Below are positions 1 through 8,521 of a stretch of DNA of 64,000 nt, piece after piece (position 1 is the stretch's first letter; each line of letters opens with the position of its first letter). The stretch covers positions 1,652,001-1,716,000 of the forward strand of contig NZ_JAYMGI010000002.1 of assembly GCF_035825295.1 (NCBI RefSeq). The letters run 5' to 3'. The translations under genes were made by a program, and so were the position numbers. Under the pieces are notes generated by a model. The model was not told the origin of the DNA and ran no database searches. It saw only the letters and a program-made list of their open reading frames with translations. This DNA comes from Actinacidiphila sp. DG2A-62 (GTDB taxonomy: Bacteria > Actinomycetota > Actinomycetes > Streptomycetales > Streptomycetaceae).

Positions 1-2
1 AC

Positions 3-332
3 CAGGTCACGTGGCCCGAGGAGTTGCTGCTGCGCTGCACGGTGGGCACGCTGGAGCAGACCGTGAAGGCACACCGGCTGTGGAAGCACACCCTTTTCCT
101 GGTCGGCCCCGCGCTCTCCGCCTCAGGCACCCGCTCGCACCTGTACCACCCGGGCCACTTCCACGGCTTCCGCCGCGCGGACCCTGCGGCCCGGCGCGCC
201 CTGCGGGACGCCACGCGCGCGACGGGGGCGGCGAGCGCTGCGGGTGCGGCGGGTGCGGCGAGCGCTGCGAACGCGCTGGACCCGGCGGGTTCCGCGGACG
301 GCGGCGCCGCGGCCGAGACGGCTCGCGGGTGA
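3..332 (+). CDS. cobM: Precorrin-4 C11-methyltransferase, C-terminal part (5' truncated by window edge)
   Basis: Only the last 109 residues are present; the gene enters from the left edge in the frame whose first full codon is at 3 and stops with TGA at 330-332. The text around LWKHTLFLVGPAL and SHLYHPGHFHGFR is the typical end of CobM/CbiF, which methylates precorrin-4 at C11 with S-adenosylmethionine in aerobic corrin-ring synthesis. After the conserved fold the protein runs into an Ala/Gly-rich tail of about 45 residues, which is longer than usual and probably disordered. cobL begins 4 nt after the stop, so the genes are likely co-transcribed. Assignment is by recognition of family residues; the SAM-binding N-terminus lies outside the window. 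Confidence 0.88.
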   Translation, partial: QVTWPEELLLRCTVGTLEQTVKAHRLWKHTLFLVGPALSASGTRSHLYHPGHFHGFRRADPAARRALRDATRATGAASAAGAAGAASAANALDPAGSADGGAAAETARG

Positions 333-336
333 CGGC

Positions 337-1788
337 GTGATCACGGTGTACGGGACGGGGACGGGGACGGGGACGGGCGCGCCGCCGCCGCTGGTCGGCG
401 CCGCGGACCTGGTGGTCGGCGCGGCCCGGCACCTCGCCGCGGCGCAGCTGCCTGCGGGGGCGCGGCGGCTGGCGCTCGGCCCGCTGGCCCCCGCGCTGGA
501 CGAGATCGCGGCGTATGTGCGTGCCGGACGGCCCGTGGCGGTGCTGGCCTCGGGCGACCCCGGGTTCTTCGGCATCGTGCGGGCGCTCGGCGAGCGCTTC
601 GGCGCGGCGTCACTGGACGTCCGGCCGTCCGCGCCGTCCGTCGCGGTCGCGTTCGCCCGGCTCGGGCTGAGCTGGGACGACGCGGTCGTGGTGAGCGCCC
701 ACGGGCGCGACCTGCGGACCGCGGCGAACGTCTGCCGCGCCCACCGCAAGGTCGCCGTCCTCACCGGCCCCGGCGCCGGCCCCGCCGAACTCGCCGCCGC
801 CCTCCTGCCCGGACCCGCTCCGGCGGCCACCGCGGCGGCCGCCGTCCCTAGCGCGGCCGCCACGACGCCGCACGCCGAGCCGCCGCACGCGGAGCCGCCG
901 AGCGCCGGGGCCTGCGCGACGGCGGGCCTCGCGGGGGCCGCCAGCGGCGTTGACATCGGGGTCGCGGAAGCCGGGGCGGACGACCGGGCAGTGTCCGGGG
1001 ACGAGCGGGGCGGGCCGGAGCGGGTGCTCGTGGTCGCGGCCGCGCTCGGGACGGCGGCCGAGTCGGTGGTCCGGGTGCCGCTCGCGGAGGCGGCCGCGCG
1101 GTCGTGGCCCGCGGGCGTGTCGGTCGTGCTGTGCCTGGGGCCCGAGCCGTCGCTGGTGGCCGGGCGGGCCCGTACGGTCGCGGGCGGCCCGGCCGCGCCG
1201 GCCGGGTGGGCGCTGCCCGAGGAGGAGTTCGCGCACCGGGACTCGATGATCACCAAGTCCGAGGTGCGGGCGCTGGTGCTGGCCCGGCTCGGCCCGCGCA
1301 CGGGCGAGTTGGTGTGGGACGTGGGCGCTGGGTCCGGCTCGGTCGCGGTCGAGTGCGCGCGCTTCGGCGCGGCGGTCGTGGCCGTCGACCAGGACCCGGA
1401 CGCGGTCGCCCGGGTCCGCGCCAACGCCGCCGCGCACGGCGTGGACGTCGAGGCGGTACGCGGCCGCGCGCCCGCCGTCCTGGCCGAACTGCCCGACCCC
1501 GACGCGGTGTTCGTCGGCGGGGGCGGCGCGGGCCTGCCGGCGGTCGTCGCCGCGGCGGCACGTCGCGCGCGCCGCGCCGTCGTCGTGACCCTGGCCGCGA
1601 TCGACCGCGCGGCGGCGGTCCGCGCCGCCCTGCGCGAGGCCGGCCTGGTCCCGGACGGCGTCCTCCTGCAGTCCTCCCGCCTCGCCCCGCTCCCCGGCGA
1701 CGTCACCCGCCTGGCCGCGACCAACCCCGTCCTCGTCCTCTGGGCCACCCGCCCGCTGCCCCCGCCCGCCGAAGGAGCCCCCGCATGA
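337..1788 (+). CDS. cobL: Precorrin-6Y C5,15-methyltransferase (decarboxylating), CbiE-CbiT fusion
   Basis: The 483-residue protein has an N-terminal CbiE tetrapyrrole-methylase domain (about 1-285, SGDPGFFG motif near 70) and a C-terminal CbiT methyltransferase domain (about 300-470, SAM motif WDVGAGSGSVAVE near 329). CobL methylates precorrin-6Y at C5 and C15 and decarboxylates the ring-C acetate. The GTG at 337 is chosen because homology begins at VITVYG; an upstream GTG at 244 only adds Arg-rich sequence overlapping cobM. A GTGTG-type low-complexity stretch follows the start. The CbiE part carries an Ala/Pro/Glu-rich insertion of about 70 residues (near 155-230), unusual but in frame. The stop overlaps an ATG at 1785 (ATGA). 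Confidence 0.92.
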   Translation: MITVYGTGTGTGTGAPPPLVGAADLVVGAARHLAAAQLPAGARRLALGPLAPALDEIAAYVRAGRPVAVLASGDPGFFGIVRALGERFGAASLDVRPSAPSVAVAFARLGLSWDDAVVVSAHGRDLRTAANVCRAHRKVAVLTGPGAGPAELAAALLPGPAPAATAAAAVPSAAATTPHAEPPHAEPPSAGACATAGLAGAASGVDIGVAEAGADDRAVSGDERGGPERVLVVAAALGTAAESVVRVPLAEAAARSWPAGVSVVLCLGPEPSLVAGRARTVAGGPAAPAGWALPEEEFAHRDSMITKSEVRALVLARLGPRTGELVWDVGAGSGSVAVECARFGAAVVAVDQDPDAVARVRANAAAHGVDVEAVRGRAPAVLAELPDPDAVFVGGGGAGLPAVVAAAARRARRAVVVTLAAIDRAAAVRAALREAGLVPDGVLLQSSRLAPLPGDVTRLAATNPVLVLWATRPLPPPAEGAPA

Positions 1789-1976
1789 CCCACGCCGACC
1801 CCTCGGCCCCGCCGCACGGCGCCGGGCGCACGCCCGCGCGGGCCGCTGCCGCCCGGCGGCCGCAGGCGCCCCCGCACGGCCGTGAGCGAGGGCGCCACGC
1901 CCGCACCGCCGGGCAGCCGCGGGCGGCGGGCGCCGACTCCGCCGGATGCGGCCCGACCGACGGGGGGCCGCGGTGA
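1785..1976 (+). CDS. Possible 63-aa coupling ORF between cobL and cobJ
   Basis: This small frame starts at an ATG sharing ATGA with the cobL stop and ends at a TGA sharing GTGA with the GTG start of cobJ, so it joins the two genes by two 4-nt overlaps. Its codons end in G or C in about 94% of cases, like its neighbours. The peptide is Pro/Arg/Ala/His-rich with no recognisable domain or membrane segment. It may be a leader-like cistron that carries ribosomes across the 184-nt gap, or a chance frame in GC-rich DNA. No function is claimed. Confidence 0.3.
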   Translation: MTHADPSAPPHGAGRTPARAAAARRPQAPPHGRERGRHARTAGQPRAAGADSAGCGPTDGGPR

Positions 1977-3790
1977 TCGGGCTGGTGGCGGCGACGGCGG
2001 CCGGGGCGCGGGGGTGCGAGCGGCTCGCCGCGGCCTGGCCGGAGCGGACGCGGCGGTACGAGGGCGGCGTCAGGGACGCGCTGACGCGGGCGTTCGCGGA
2101 GTGCGACCAGGTCGTGGCGTTCCTCGCGACGGGCGCGGTGGTGCGGCTGGTCGCGCCGCTGCTGGTGTCCAAGGCCGCGGACCCCGGCGTGGTGGCCGTC
2201 GACGAGGCGCACCGGCACGCCGTGGCGCTGCTCGGCGGCCACGCCGGCGGCGCGAACGCGCTGGCGCGCGAGGTCGGCGCGGTGCTGGGCGCGGAGCCGG
2301 TGATCACCACCGCCACGGACGCGGTCGGCCTGCCCGGCCTCGACGCCCTGCCGTATCCCGCGGAAGGCGACCTCGCGGCGGTCACCCGCGCCCTCCTCGA
2401 CGGCGCGCCCGTCGCCCTGCACGCCGACGCGACCTGGCCGCTGCCCCCGCTCCCGGTGACGCCGGCGGCCCCGGACGACACCGCAGCCGACCGGGAGACC
2501 TCACCCGCGGCGCCGGAGCACACCCCCGCGAACGCCGCGGACACCGCCGACACCGCGGACCCCGCCGACACCGCCGACACCGCCGACACCGCTGCCATCG
2601 GCGGCGGGTTCGCCCTCCACGTCACCGACCGCGTGCCCGACCCGGCGCACCCCCGAAGCGGCCATGCCGTGTACGTACGGCCTCCCTCGCTCGTGGTCGG
2701 CGTCGGGGCGAGCCGCGGCGTCGGCGCCGCGGAGGTCGTGGCCCTGGTCCGGCGCACCCTCGCGGAGAGCGGCCTCGCGGGCAAGAGCGTGACCGCGCTG
2801 GCGACCGTGGACGCCAAGCGGGACGAGCCGGGCATCGTCGCGGCAGCGGCGGAGTGGGGCGTGCCGCTGCTGGTGTTCGACGCGCCGTCCCTCGCGGCGG
2901 TCGCCGTGCCGAACCCGTCCGCCGCGCCGCTCGCGGCCGTGGGAACGCCGTCCGTCGCGGAGGCCGCGGCGCTGCTCGGCGCCGGTCGCGGCGGTGAACT
3001 CGTCGCGCAGAAGCGGAAGTCGGCGATGGCGACCGCTGCCGTGGCCCGCAGGACGCCGCGCGGCCGGCTCGCCGTGGTGGGCCTGGGACCGGGCGCGCGG
3101 GACCTGATGACGCCGCGCGCCGCCGCCGAGTTGCGCCGCGCCTCTGTGGTCGTCGGCCTGGACCAGTACGTGGACCAGGTCCGCGATCTGCTGCCGCCCG
3201 GCATGCGGGTGCTGGAGAGCGGCCTGGGCGCGGAGGAGGAGCGCGCCCGCACCGCCGTCGCGCAGGCCCGCGCGGGCCACGCGGTCGCGCTGATCGGCAG
3301 CGGCGACGCCGGGGTCTACGCGATGGCCTCGCCCGCGCTCGCCGAGGCCGCCGACGACATCGACGTGGTCGGCGTGCCCGGGGTGACCGCCGCGCTCGCC
3401 GCCGCCGCGCTGCTCGGCGCGCCGCTGGGGCACGACCACGTCGCGATCAGCCTGTCGGACCTGCACACGCCGTGGGAGGTGATCGAGCGGAGGGTCCGGG
3501 CGGCGGCCGAGGCCGATCTCGTCGTCACCTTCTACAACCCGCGCAGCCGGGGCCGGGACTGGCAGTTGCCGAAGGCGCTGTCGGTGCTGGCCGGGCACCG
3601 CAGGCCGGACACGCCGGTGGGCGTCGTGCACGCCGCGTCCCGCCCCGACGAGCGGCACGCGGTGACCACGCTCGCCGAACTCGACCCGGCGGACGTCGAC
3701 ATGGTGACGGTGGTGACCGTGGGCAACACCGCCACGCGTACCGTCGCCGGCCGCATGGTCACCCCGCGCGGCTACCGGTGGCAGTCGTGA
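1973..3790 (+). CDS. cobJ: CbiG / precorrin-3B C17-methyltransferase fusion (CobJ)
   Basis: The 605-residue protein joins a CbiG-like N-terminal half (about 1-345, with FLATGAVVRLVAPLL and GGHAGGANALA) to a CobJ tetrapyrrole methylase (about 364-605, starting VVGLGPGARDLMTPRA, with GSGDAGVYAMA and TFYNPRSRGRDWQ). CobJ methylates C17 of precorrin-3B and drives ring contraction; CbiG acts on the delta-lactone in the anaerobic route, and such fusions are usual in actinomycetes. GTG 1973 is preferred over ATG 1946 because CbiG homology begins at VIGLVAAT. The CbiG half contains a linker of repeated Asp-Thr-Ala codons (residues about 187-209, 9-nt DNA repeats). The stop overlaps a GTG of a 35-aa frame. 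Confidence 0.92.
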   Translation: MIGLVAATAAGARGCERLAAAWPERTRRYEGGVRDALTRAFAECDQVVAFLATGAVVRLVAPLLVSKAADPGVVAVDEAHRHAVALLGGHAGGANALAREVGAVLGAEPVITTATDAVGLPGLDALPYPAEGDLAAVTRALLDGAPVALHADATWPLPPLPVTPAAPDDTAADRETSPAAPEHTPANAADTADTADPADTADTADTAAIGGGFALHVTDRVPDPAHPRSGHAVYVRPPSLVVGVGASRGVGAAEVVALVRRTLAESGLAGKSVTALATVDAKRDEPGIVAAAAEWGVPLLVFDAPSLAAVAVPNPSAAPLAAVGTPSVAEAAALLGAGRGGELVAQKRKSAMATAAVARRTPRGRLAVVGLGPGARDLMTPRAAAELRRASVVVGLDQYVDQVRDLLPPGMRVLESGLGAEEERARTAVAQARAGHAVALIGSGDAGVYAMASPALAEAADDIDVVGVPGVTAALAAAALLGAPLGHDHVAISLSDLHTPWEVIERRVRAAAEADLVVTFYNPRSRGRDWQLPKALSVLAGHRRPDTPVGVVHAASRPDERHAVTTLAELDPADVDMVTVVTVGNTATRTVAGRMVTPRGYRWQS

Positions 3791-3894
3791 CCCGGGCGGG
3801 GCACGGCCGCCCGCCGCGGGTCGAGCGGCGCGCCCCGCACCGGGCGGGGGACCGCACGCCAGAAACCGACCGTTCGCCGAGGAGCGCACCGTGA
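3787..3894 (+). CDS. Possible 35-aa coupling ORF between cobJ and cobH
   Basis: A GTG overlapping the cobJ stop (GTGA) opens a 35-codon frame whose TGA overlaps the GTG start of cobH (GTGA), the same arrangement as the 63-aa frame between cobL and cobJ. The peptide is Arg/Pro-rich and has no recognisable domain. Third positions are mostly G or C (31 of 35). Repetition of the geometry at two junctions of one operon is the only argument for it; the DNA around 3870-3890 also has a GAGGAG ribosome-binding site for cobH. Confidence 0.25.
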   Translation: MTRAGHGRPPRVERRAPHRAGDRTPETDRSPRSAP

Positions 3895-4604
3895 TCCGTA
3901 CCCGAACCGTCCACCCCATCGAGCAGGAGTCGTTCCGCATCCTGCGCTCGCGGCTGGACACCTCGCGCCTGCCGCCGCTGCGCCGCGCCGTGCTGGAACG
4001 GGTCGTGCACGCCAGCGCCGACCTGGGCTACGCCGACGACCTGGTCGCGGACGAGGCCCACCTGCGGGCCGGGCATGCGGCGCTGCACGCGGGCGCGCCG
4101 ATCGTCGCGGACGTCGAGATGGTCGCGGCCGGGATCACCGCGCGCCGCGCGCTGTGCCGGGTCGCGGACGCGGCGGCGGGCGAGGGGCTGACCCGCAGCG
4201 CGCACGCGGTCCGGCTGGCGTACGCCGAGGTCGGCCCGGGCGCGGTGTGGGTGGTCGGCTGCGCGCCCACGGCGCTGGAGGAGCTGATCGCGCTGGACGC
4301 CGCGCCCGCGCTGGTGATCGGGATGCCGGTCGGGTTCGTCGGGGCGGCCGAGAGCAAGGCGCACCTGCGGGCCTCGGGGCTGCCCGCGGTCAGCAACGTC
4401 TCGGAGAAGGGCGGCTCCGCGGTGGCCGCCGCGGCCCTCAACGCCCTGCTGTACACGCCGCTTTCGGCCCCCACGGCGGACGGCCCGGCGACGGCCCGCG
4501 CCGCCGCCGGCGTCGCCACGGCTCCCCCGGCCGATGTCCCGTCCCCCGCCGGGCCCCCCGGGTCCGGCGGCCCGCACCCCCTGCGCAGGGAGAACCACCG
4601 GTGA
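3891..4604 (+). CDS. cobH: Precorrin-8X methylmutase
   Basis: The 237-residue protein matches CobH/CbiC along its first 200 residues: HPIEQESFRILR at the start, VVHASADLGYADDL with the catalytic-type His near 39, ADVEMVAAGI, and the glycine-rich end SNVSEKGGSAVAAA. It moves the methyl group from C11 to C12 of precorrin-8X, giving hydrogenobyrinic acid. The GTG start at 3891 follows a GAGGAG site. The last 35 residues are a Pro/Ala/Gly tail beyond the normal end of the fold. Its stop overlaps the GTG of the chelatase gene by 4 nt. Confidence 0.93.
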   Translation: MIRTRTVHPIEQESFRILRSRLDTSRLPPLRRAVLERVVHASADLGYADDLVADEAHLRAGHAALHAGAPIVADVEMVAAGITARRALCRVADAAAGEGLTRSAHAVRLAYAEVGPGAVWVVGCAPTALEELIALDAAPALVIGMPVGFVGAAESKAHLRASGLPAVSNVSEKGGSAVAAAALNALLYTPLSAPTADGPATARAAAGVATAPPADVPSPAGPPGSGGPHPLRRENHR

Positions 4605-5617
4605 ACGCCCCCGCCCTGCTCCTGGTCGGCCACGGCACCCGCGACACGGCCGGCGCCGAGGCGTTCCGCGCCTTCGTCGCGCAGTTGGCCGCCGATCATC
4701 CCGAAATCCCCGTCGGCGGGGGCTTCATCGAGCTGTCGCAGCCCCCGCTGGCGGACACGGTGGCCGCGATGGCGGCGGACGGCGTACGGGAGTTCGCCGC
4801 GGTGCCGCTGGTGCTGGTGTCGGCCGGGCACGCCAAGGGCGACATCCCGGCGGCGCTGGCCCGCGAGGAGCGGCGGCACCCGGGCACCTCGTACGCGTAC
4901 GGCCGGCCGCTGGGCCCGCACCCGAACCTGCTGGCGGTGCTGGAGCGGCGGCTTGACGAGGTGCTCGCGGAGGCGGGGGCGTCGCGTGCGGACGCCACCG
5001 TGCTGCTGGTGGGCCGTGGTTCGACCGACCCGGACGCCAACGCCGAGGTGTACAAGGCCGCGCGGCTGCTGTGGGAGGGCCGCGGGCCGGCCGGTGTGGA
5101 GACCGCGTTCGTGTCGCTGGCCGAGCCGTCGGTGCCGGCCGGCTTGGACCGCTGCCGCCGGCTGGGCGCCCGACTCGTCGTGGTGCTCCCGTACTTCCTC
5201 TTCCCCGGTGTGCTGCCCGACCGGGTACGGGACCAGGCCGGCGAATGGGCCGCGGGCGAGGACGCGGCGGGCGTGGACGTGCGCTGCGCGGACGTGATCG
5301 GCCCGGAACCCGAGCTGGCCGCGCTGGTGATGGAGCGCTACCGCGAGACCCTGGCCGGCGACCTGCGGATGAACTGCGACGCGTGCGTGTACCGGATCAA
5401 GCTGCCGGGCTTCGAGGACCGGGTCGGCGCGCCGCAGCAGCCGCACCACCACCCGGACGACCCGGGCCACACGCACGGGAACCACGCGCACGGCGACCAC
5501 GCGCACGGCGACCACGGACACCAAGGCCACGGACCGCACGGCGACGACCACGGGCACGAAGGCCACGGACCGGGCGGCGGCCACGGCAGCGGCGGTCACC
5601 ATGCACACACCCACTGA
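4601..5617 (+). CDS. cbiX: CbiX-type chelatase with histidine-rich tail
   Basis: The 338-residue protein contains two CbiX/sirohydrochlorin-chelatase repeats, the first with LLVGHGTRDTAGAEAF (His near 10) and the second from LLVGRGSTDPDANAEVYK. This family inserts Co2+ (or Fe2+) into sirohydrochlorin-type rings. The second repeat has Arg-Gly where the first has His-Gly, so the catalytic His is in the N-terminal copy. The last 55 or so residues are a His/Gly/Asp tail, a likely metal store or sensor, known in some actinobacterial CbiX proteins. A Cys pair lies in MNCDACVYRIK near 258-262. GTG start 4601 overlaps the cobH stop. The cobC start region overlaps its 3' end. Confidence 0.88.
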   Translation: MNAPALLLVGHGTRDTAGAEAFRAFVAQLAADHPEIPVGGGFIELSQPPLADTVAAMAADGVREFAAVPLVLVSAGHAKGDIPAALAREERRHPGTSYAYGRPLGPHPNLLAVLERRLDEVLAEAGASRADATVLLVGRGSTDPDANAEVYKAARLLWEGRGPAGVETAFVSLAEPSVPAGLDRCRRLGARLVVVLPYFLFPGVLPDRVRDQAGEWAAGEDAAGVDVRCADVIGPEPELAALVMERYRETLAGDLRMNCDACVYRIKLPGFEDRVGAPQQPHHHPDDPGHTHGNHAHGDHAHGDHGHQGHGPHGDDHGHEGHGPGGGHGSGGHHAHTH

Positions 5618-6676
5618 CCCGGGCGCCGGCCCGCACCCGCGCCCGGCGGCTACGACCTGCTGCACCACGGCGACGCCGAGACCGCCGCCGGCCTGGTGGA
5701 CCTGGCGGTCAACGTCCGTGCCGGCACGCCCCCTTCGTGGCTCGCGCGGGAGATCGCCGACTCGCTCGGGGGCCTCGCCGCCTACCCCGACGACCGCTCC
5801 GCCCGCCGGGCGGTCGCGCGCCGGCACGGCAGGCCGGACGCGGAGGTGCTGCTGACGGCGGGCGCGGCGGAGGCGTTCGTGCTGCTCGCGCGGGCGCTGC
5901 GGCCGCGCCGCGCGGTCGTGGTGCACCCGCAGTTCACCGAGCCGGAGGCGGCGCTGCGGGCGGCCGGCCACCGGGTGGAACGGGTGCTGCTGCCCGCCTG
6001 CGACGGTTTCCGGCTGGACCCCGCGGCGGTGCCGGACGACGCCGATCTGGTGGTGCTGGGCAATCCGACGAACCCGACGTCGGTGCTCCACCCGGCCGCG
6101 CTGGTACAGGATCTGGCGCGGGCCGGGCGCACTCTGGTGGTGGACGAGGCGTTCATGGACGCGGTGCCGGGCGAGCGGGAGTCGCTGGCCGGGCGGCGGG
6201 ACGTGCCGGGGCTGGTGGTGCTGCGCAGCCTGACCAAGACCTGGGGTCTGGCGGGCCTGCGGATCGGCTACGCCCTGGCCGGCGCGGCGACGGTGGCGGC
6301 GCTTCAGCGCGCACAGCCGCTGTGGGCGGTCTCGACCCCGGCGCTGGCGGCGGCGCGGGCGTGCGTGACGCCGCGGGCGCTGGCCGAAGCGGCGGAGGCC
6401 GCCCGCACGGGCGCCGCGGACCGCGCGTATCTGGTGGAGCGGCTGCGCGCGCTGCCCGGCGGTGTCGAGGTCGCGGGAGAGGCGCCGGCCGCGCCCTTCC
6501 TGCTGCTGCGGCTGCCGGACGCCGACGCGGTGCGGCTGCGGCTGCGGGATCTCAGCTGGGCGGTGCGCCGCGCCGACACCTTCCCCGGGCTCGGCCGGGA
6601 GTGGCTGCGGGTCGCGGTGCGCGACCGGCGCACGTCGGACGCGTTCGCGAAGGCGCTGGCCGCCGCGACGGCATAG
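5601..6676 (+). CDS. cobC: CobC-like PLP-dependent aminotransferase (Rv2231c family), 5' frameshift
   Basis: The protein is a fold-type I PLP enzyme: GNPTNPTSVLHP, VVDEAFMD, and the PLP-lysine motif RSLTKTWGLAGLRIGY. Family members of the CobD/CobC group act in aminopropanol-phosphate supply for cobalamin. The main frame is open from 5618 and its first usual start is GTG 5696, but family text (YDLLHHGDAE) lies upstream of that GTG without a start. An ATG at 5601, inside the chelatase 3' end, opens the adjacent frame and reaches about 5645; one extra base in the C/G runs at 5642-5646 would join the two. I therefore give 5601 as the likely start. In the raw sequence the readable part is 5696-6676 (326 codons). 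Confidence 0.8.
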
Positions 6677-6736
6677 GGGCGACGGGACCGCTCCCGGCAC
6701 CCCCGCCGACGCCGCACCGCATCCCGGGGACCGCGG

Positions 6737-8521
6737 CTACCGCCGCACGCCCAGCGCCGTCAGGTCGATGCCGCCGAGCACCTGCTGGACGTACACGTTG
6801 GTCAACCGCGGCGCGCGGTAGACGAGATGGCGCGGGTAGAGCAGCGGGACCATGGTGGACTCGCTCATCACCTTCGCGTCGATCTTCTTCCAGTCGTCCG
6901 CGGCCTTCGCCGGGTCGGACTGCGCGTCGGCCTCGTCCACCAGGGAGTTGATCTCGGAGTCGTCCAGACCGGAGTAGTTGTTGGCGCTGCCCGGCTGGAT
7001 CAGGGTGCGCAGGAAGCCGCCGCCGGTGGGCCAGTCGGCGGCCCAACTGGTCAGCACCATGCCCCACTTCTTCGTCTTGAGCTTGGCCGGGTTGAGCAGC
7101 GCGTCGTAGAAGGTCGCGGTGTCCATGCTCTGCACGGTGACCTTGATGCCGACCTGGGCCAGCGCGGTCTTGACGGACTGCATGGCGTCGTCGGTCTGCG
7201 GGGAGTCGGGCCCGGCGAGGGTGACGTCGAAGCCGTTCGGCCGGCCGCAGTTCTTCAACTGCGTCTTGGCCGCCTGCGGGTAGGACACGCCGGCGGTGGT
7301 GCCGAAGGGCGTCGCGTTCGCGTCGTGGCCGTCGCTGGTGGGCGGCAGCATGGTGGTGGCGATGTCGCCGCCGTCGTACTGCCCGCCGAAACCGGCGCGC
7401 AGCGAGGCGCGGTCGACCGCGTACTCCACCGCCCAGCGGCACTGGTAGTCGCTGAACGGGGCGACGTCGGTCTGCAGGCTGAGGAAGCGGGTGGCGCCGC
7501 TGTAGGCGAGGTCGGTGTTCGCCTTCAGGGCGGGCGAGTTGAGGATCTTGGTCTCGGTGGCGTCGGAGAGGGTGGCCGCGTCGATGTCCAGGTCCGCGCG
7601 GCCGTCCAGCAGCGCCGCCTCGACGGCGTCCTGGCTGGCCAGGTAGGTGAGGTCGATGCGGTCGGGCAGCGCGGAGTGGATCGGGTCGGTGGCCGGGTCC
7701 CACTCGGGGTTGCGGACCAGCTCCAGGCTCTTGTCCGGGGCATAGGAGGCGACCTTGTACGGGCCGCTGGCCACCGGGTGCTTCTCGAAGTCCTTGCCGC
7801 CGCCGGTGTCGGCCGAGCGCGGCACGGGCGCGCCGATGGACAGCGCGAGCACGTAGCGGAAGTCGGCGAACGGCTTGGCGAGGGTGAAGACGATGGTGGA
7901 GGAGTCCGGCGTGGCCACCGACTTCAGGCCGAGCTTGTCGGGGTCGGTGTCCTGGTAGGGGCCCGGGTAGTGCTGGCCCTCGTCCAGCAGGTCCGGGAAG
8001 TAGGAGGGGCCGCCGGGGAAGACGTCGCGGGCGAAGGTGCGCTCGATGCCGTACTTGACGTCCTGGGAGGTGATCGGCGAGCCGTCCTGGAACTTCACCC
8101 CGGACTTCAGGTGGAAGGTCCAGGTCAGGCCGTCGGAGCTGACCTTGCCCGTGTCGGTGGCGAGGTCGGGTTCGAGGACGCGGCCCTTCTGTCCGGGCGC
8201 GGGGGCGTAGTCGACCAGCTTGCGCAGGTACAGCCGCTGCACGTTCCAGGCGGGCTGCTCGTAGGTGGCGGCCGGGTCGAGGAGGTTCAGCGGCGGGTAG
8301 GCGGCGGCCAGCCGGAGGGTGCCGCCCTTGGTGCTCGACGGGCGCACGACGCCGTCGAGGCCGCCGCCGTAGCCGCTGCCCTCCTTTCCGCCGTGCAGGG
8401 TGAGCGCCGCGTTGCGCACGGTGGTGGACGTGCCGGTCGCGGTGCCGGTCGGATCGGGGTTCGCCGTGCCGCCGCCCAGCGGCCCGTAGACCAGGGCCAT
8501 GGTGACGCCCACGGCGGCCAC
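6737..8521 (-). CDS. Family 5 solute-binding domain, probable extracellular half of a receptor kinase
   Basis: The 594-codon frame encodes a peptide/nickel-type (SBP_bac_5) binding protein, with GVKFQDGSPITSQDVKYGIE, VASGPYKV and a C-terminal LVYRAPRLTNVYV. There is no lipobox or cleavable signal. The DNA just upstream (8522-8610) continues the same frame as an Arg-rich stretch, then TAAGAGVAVAAVGVTMALV, a membrane segment in type II-like orientation. That stretch follows directly on the Pro-rich tail of the kinase in the adjacent frame. One missing base in the G runs at 8604-8615 explains the break. I read it as the ligand-sensing part of a kinase-binding-protein fusion spanning 6737-9843. 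Its own GTG start at 8521 is inside the membrane segment and is unlikely to be used. Confidence 0.8.
   Translation of the reverse strand: MAAVGVTMALVYGPLGGGTANPDPTGTATGTSTTVRNAALTLHGGKEGSGYGGGLDGVVRPSSTKGGTLRLAAAYPPLNLLDPAATYEQPAWNVQRLYLRKLVDYAPAPGQKGRVLEPDLATDTGKVSSDGLTWTFHLKSGVKFQDGSPITSQDVKYGIERTFARDVFPGGPSYFPDLLDEGQHYPGPYQDTDPDKLGLKSVATPDSSTIVFTLAKPFADFRYVLALSIGAPVPRSADTGGGKDFEKHPVASGPYKVASYAPDKSLELVRNPEWDPATDPIHSALPDRIDLTYLASQDAVEAALLDGRADLDIDAATLSDATETKILNSPALKANTDLAYSGATRFLSLQTDVAPFSDYQCRWAVEYAVDRASLRAGFGGQYDGGDIATTMLPPTSDGHDANATPFGTTAGVSYPQAAKTQLKNCGRPNGFDVTLAGPDSPQTDDAMQSVKTALAQVGIKVTVQSMDTATFYDALLNPAKLKTKKWGMVLTSWAADWPTGGGFLRTLIQPGSANNYSGLDDSEINSLVDEADAQSDPAKAADDWKKIDAKVMSESTMVPLLYPRHLVYRAPRLTNVYVQQVLGGIDLTALGVRR

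Noticed and set aside
123..1898. Long minus-strand open frame of 591 codons opposite cobL
   Set aside because: It is Arg/Ala/Pro/Gly-rich text without any family motif, opposite a certain gene. Long antisense frames are normal in DNA of this GC content.
610..3252. 880-codon minus-strand frame opposite cobL and cobJ
   Set aside because: It spans two well-supported genes and their junction, with low-complexity composition, so it is a shadow frame.
3..6676. Cobalamin riboswitch in front of the cob genes
   Set aside because: All cob genes in the window are inside one operon with overlaps or short gaps; no long structured leader is present. Any riboswitch would lie to the left of the window.
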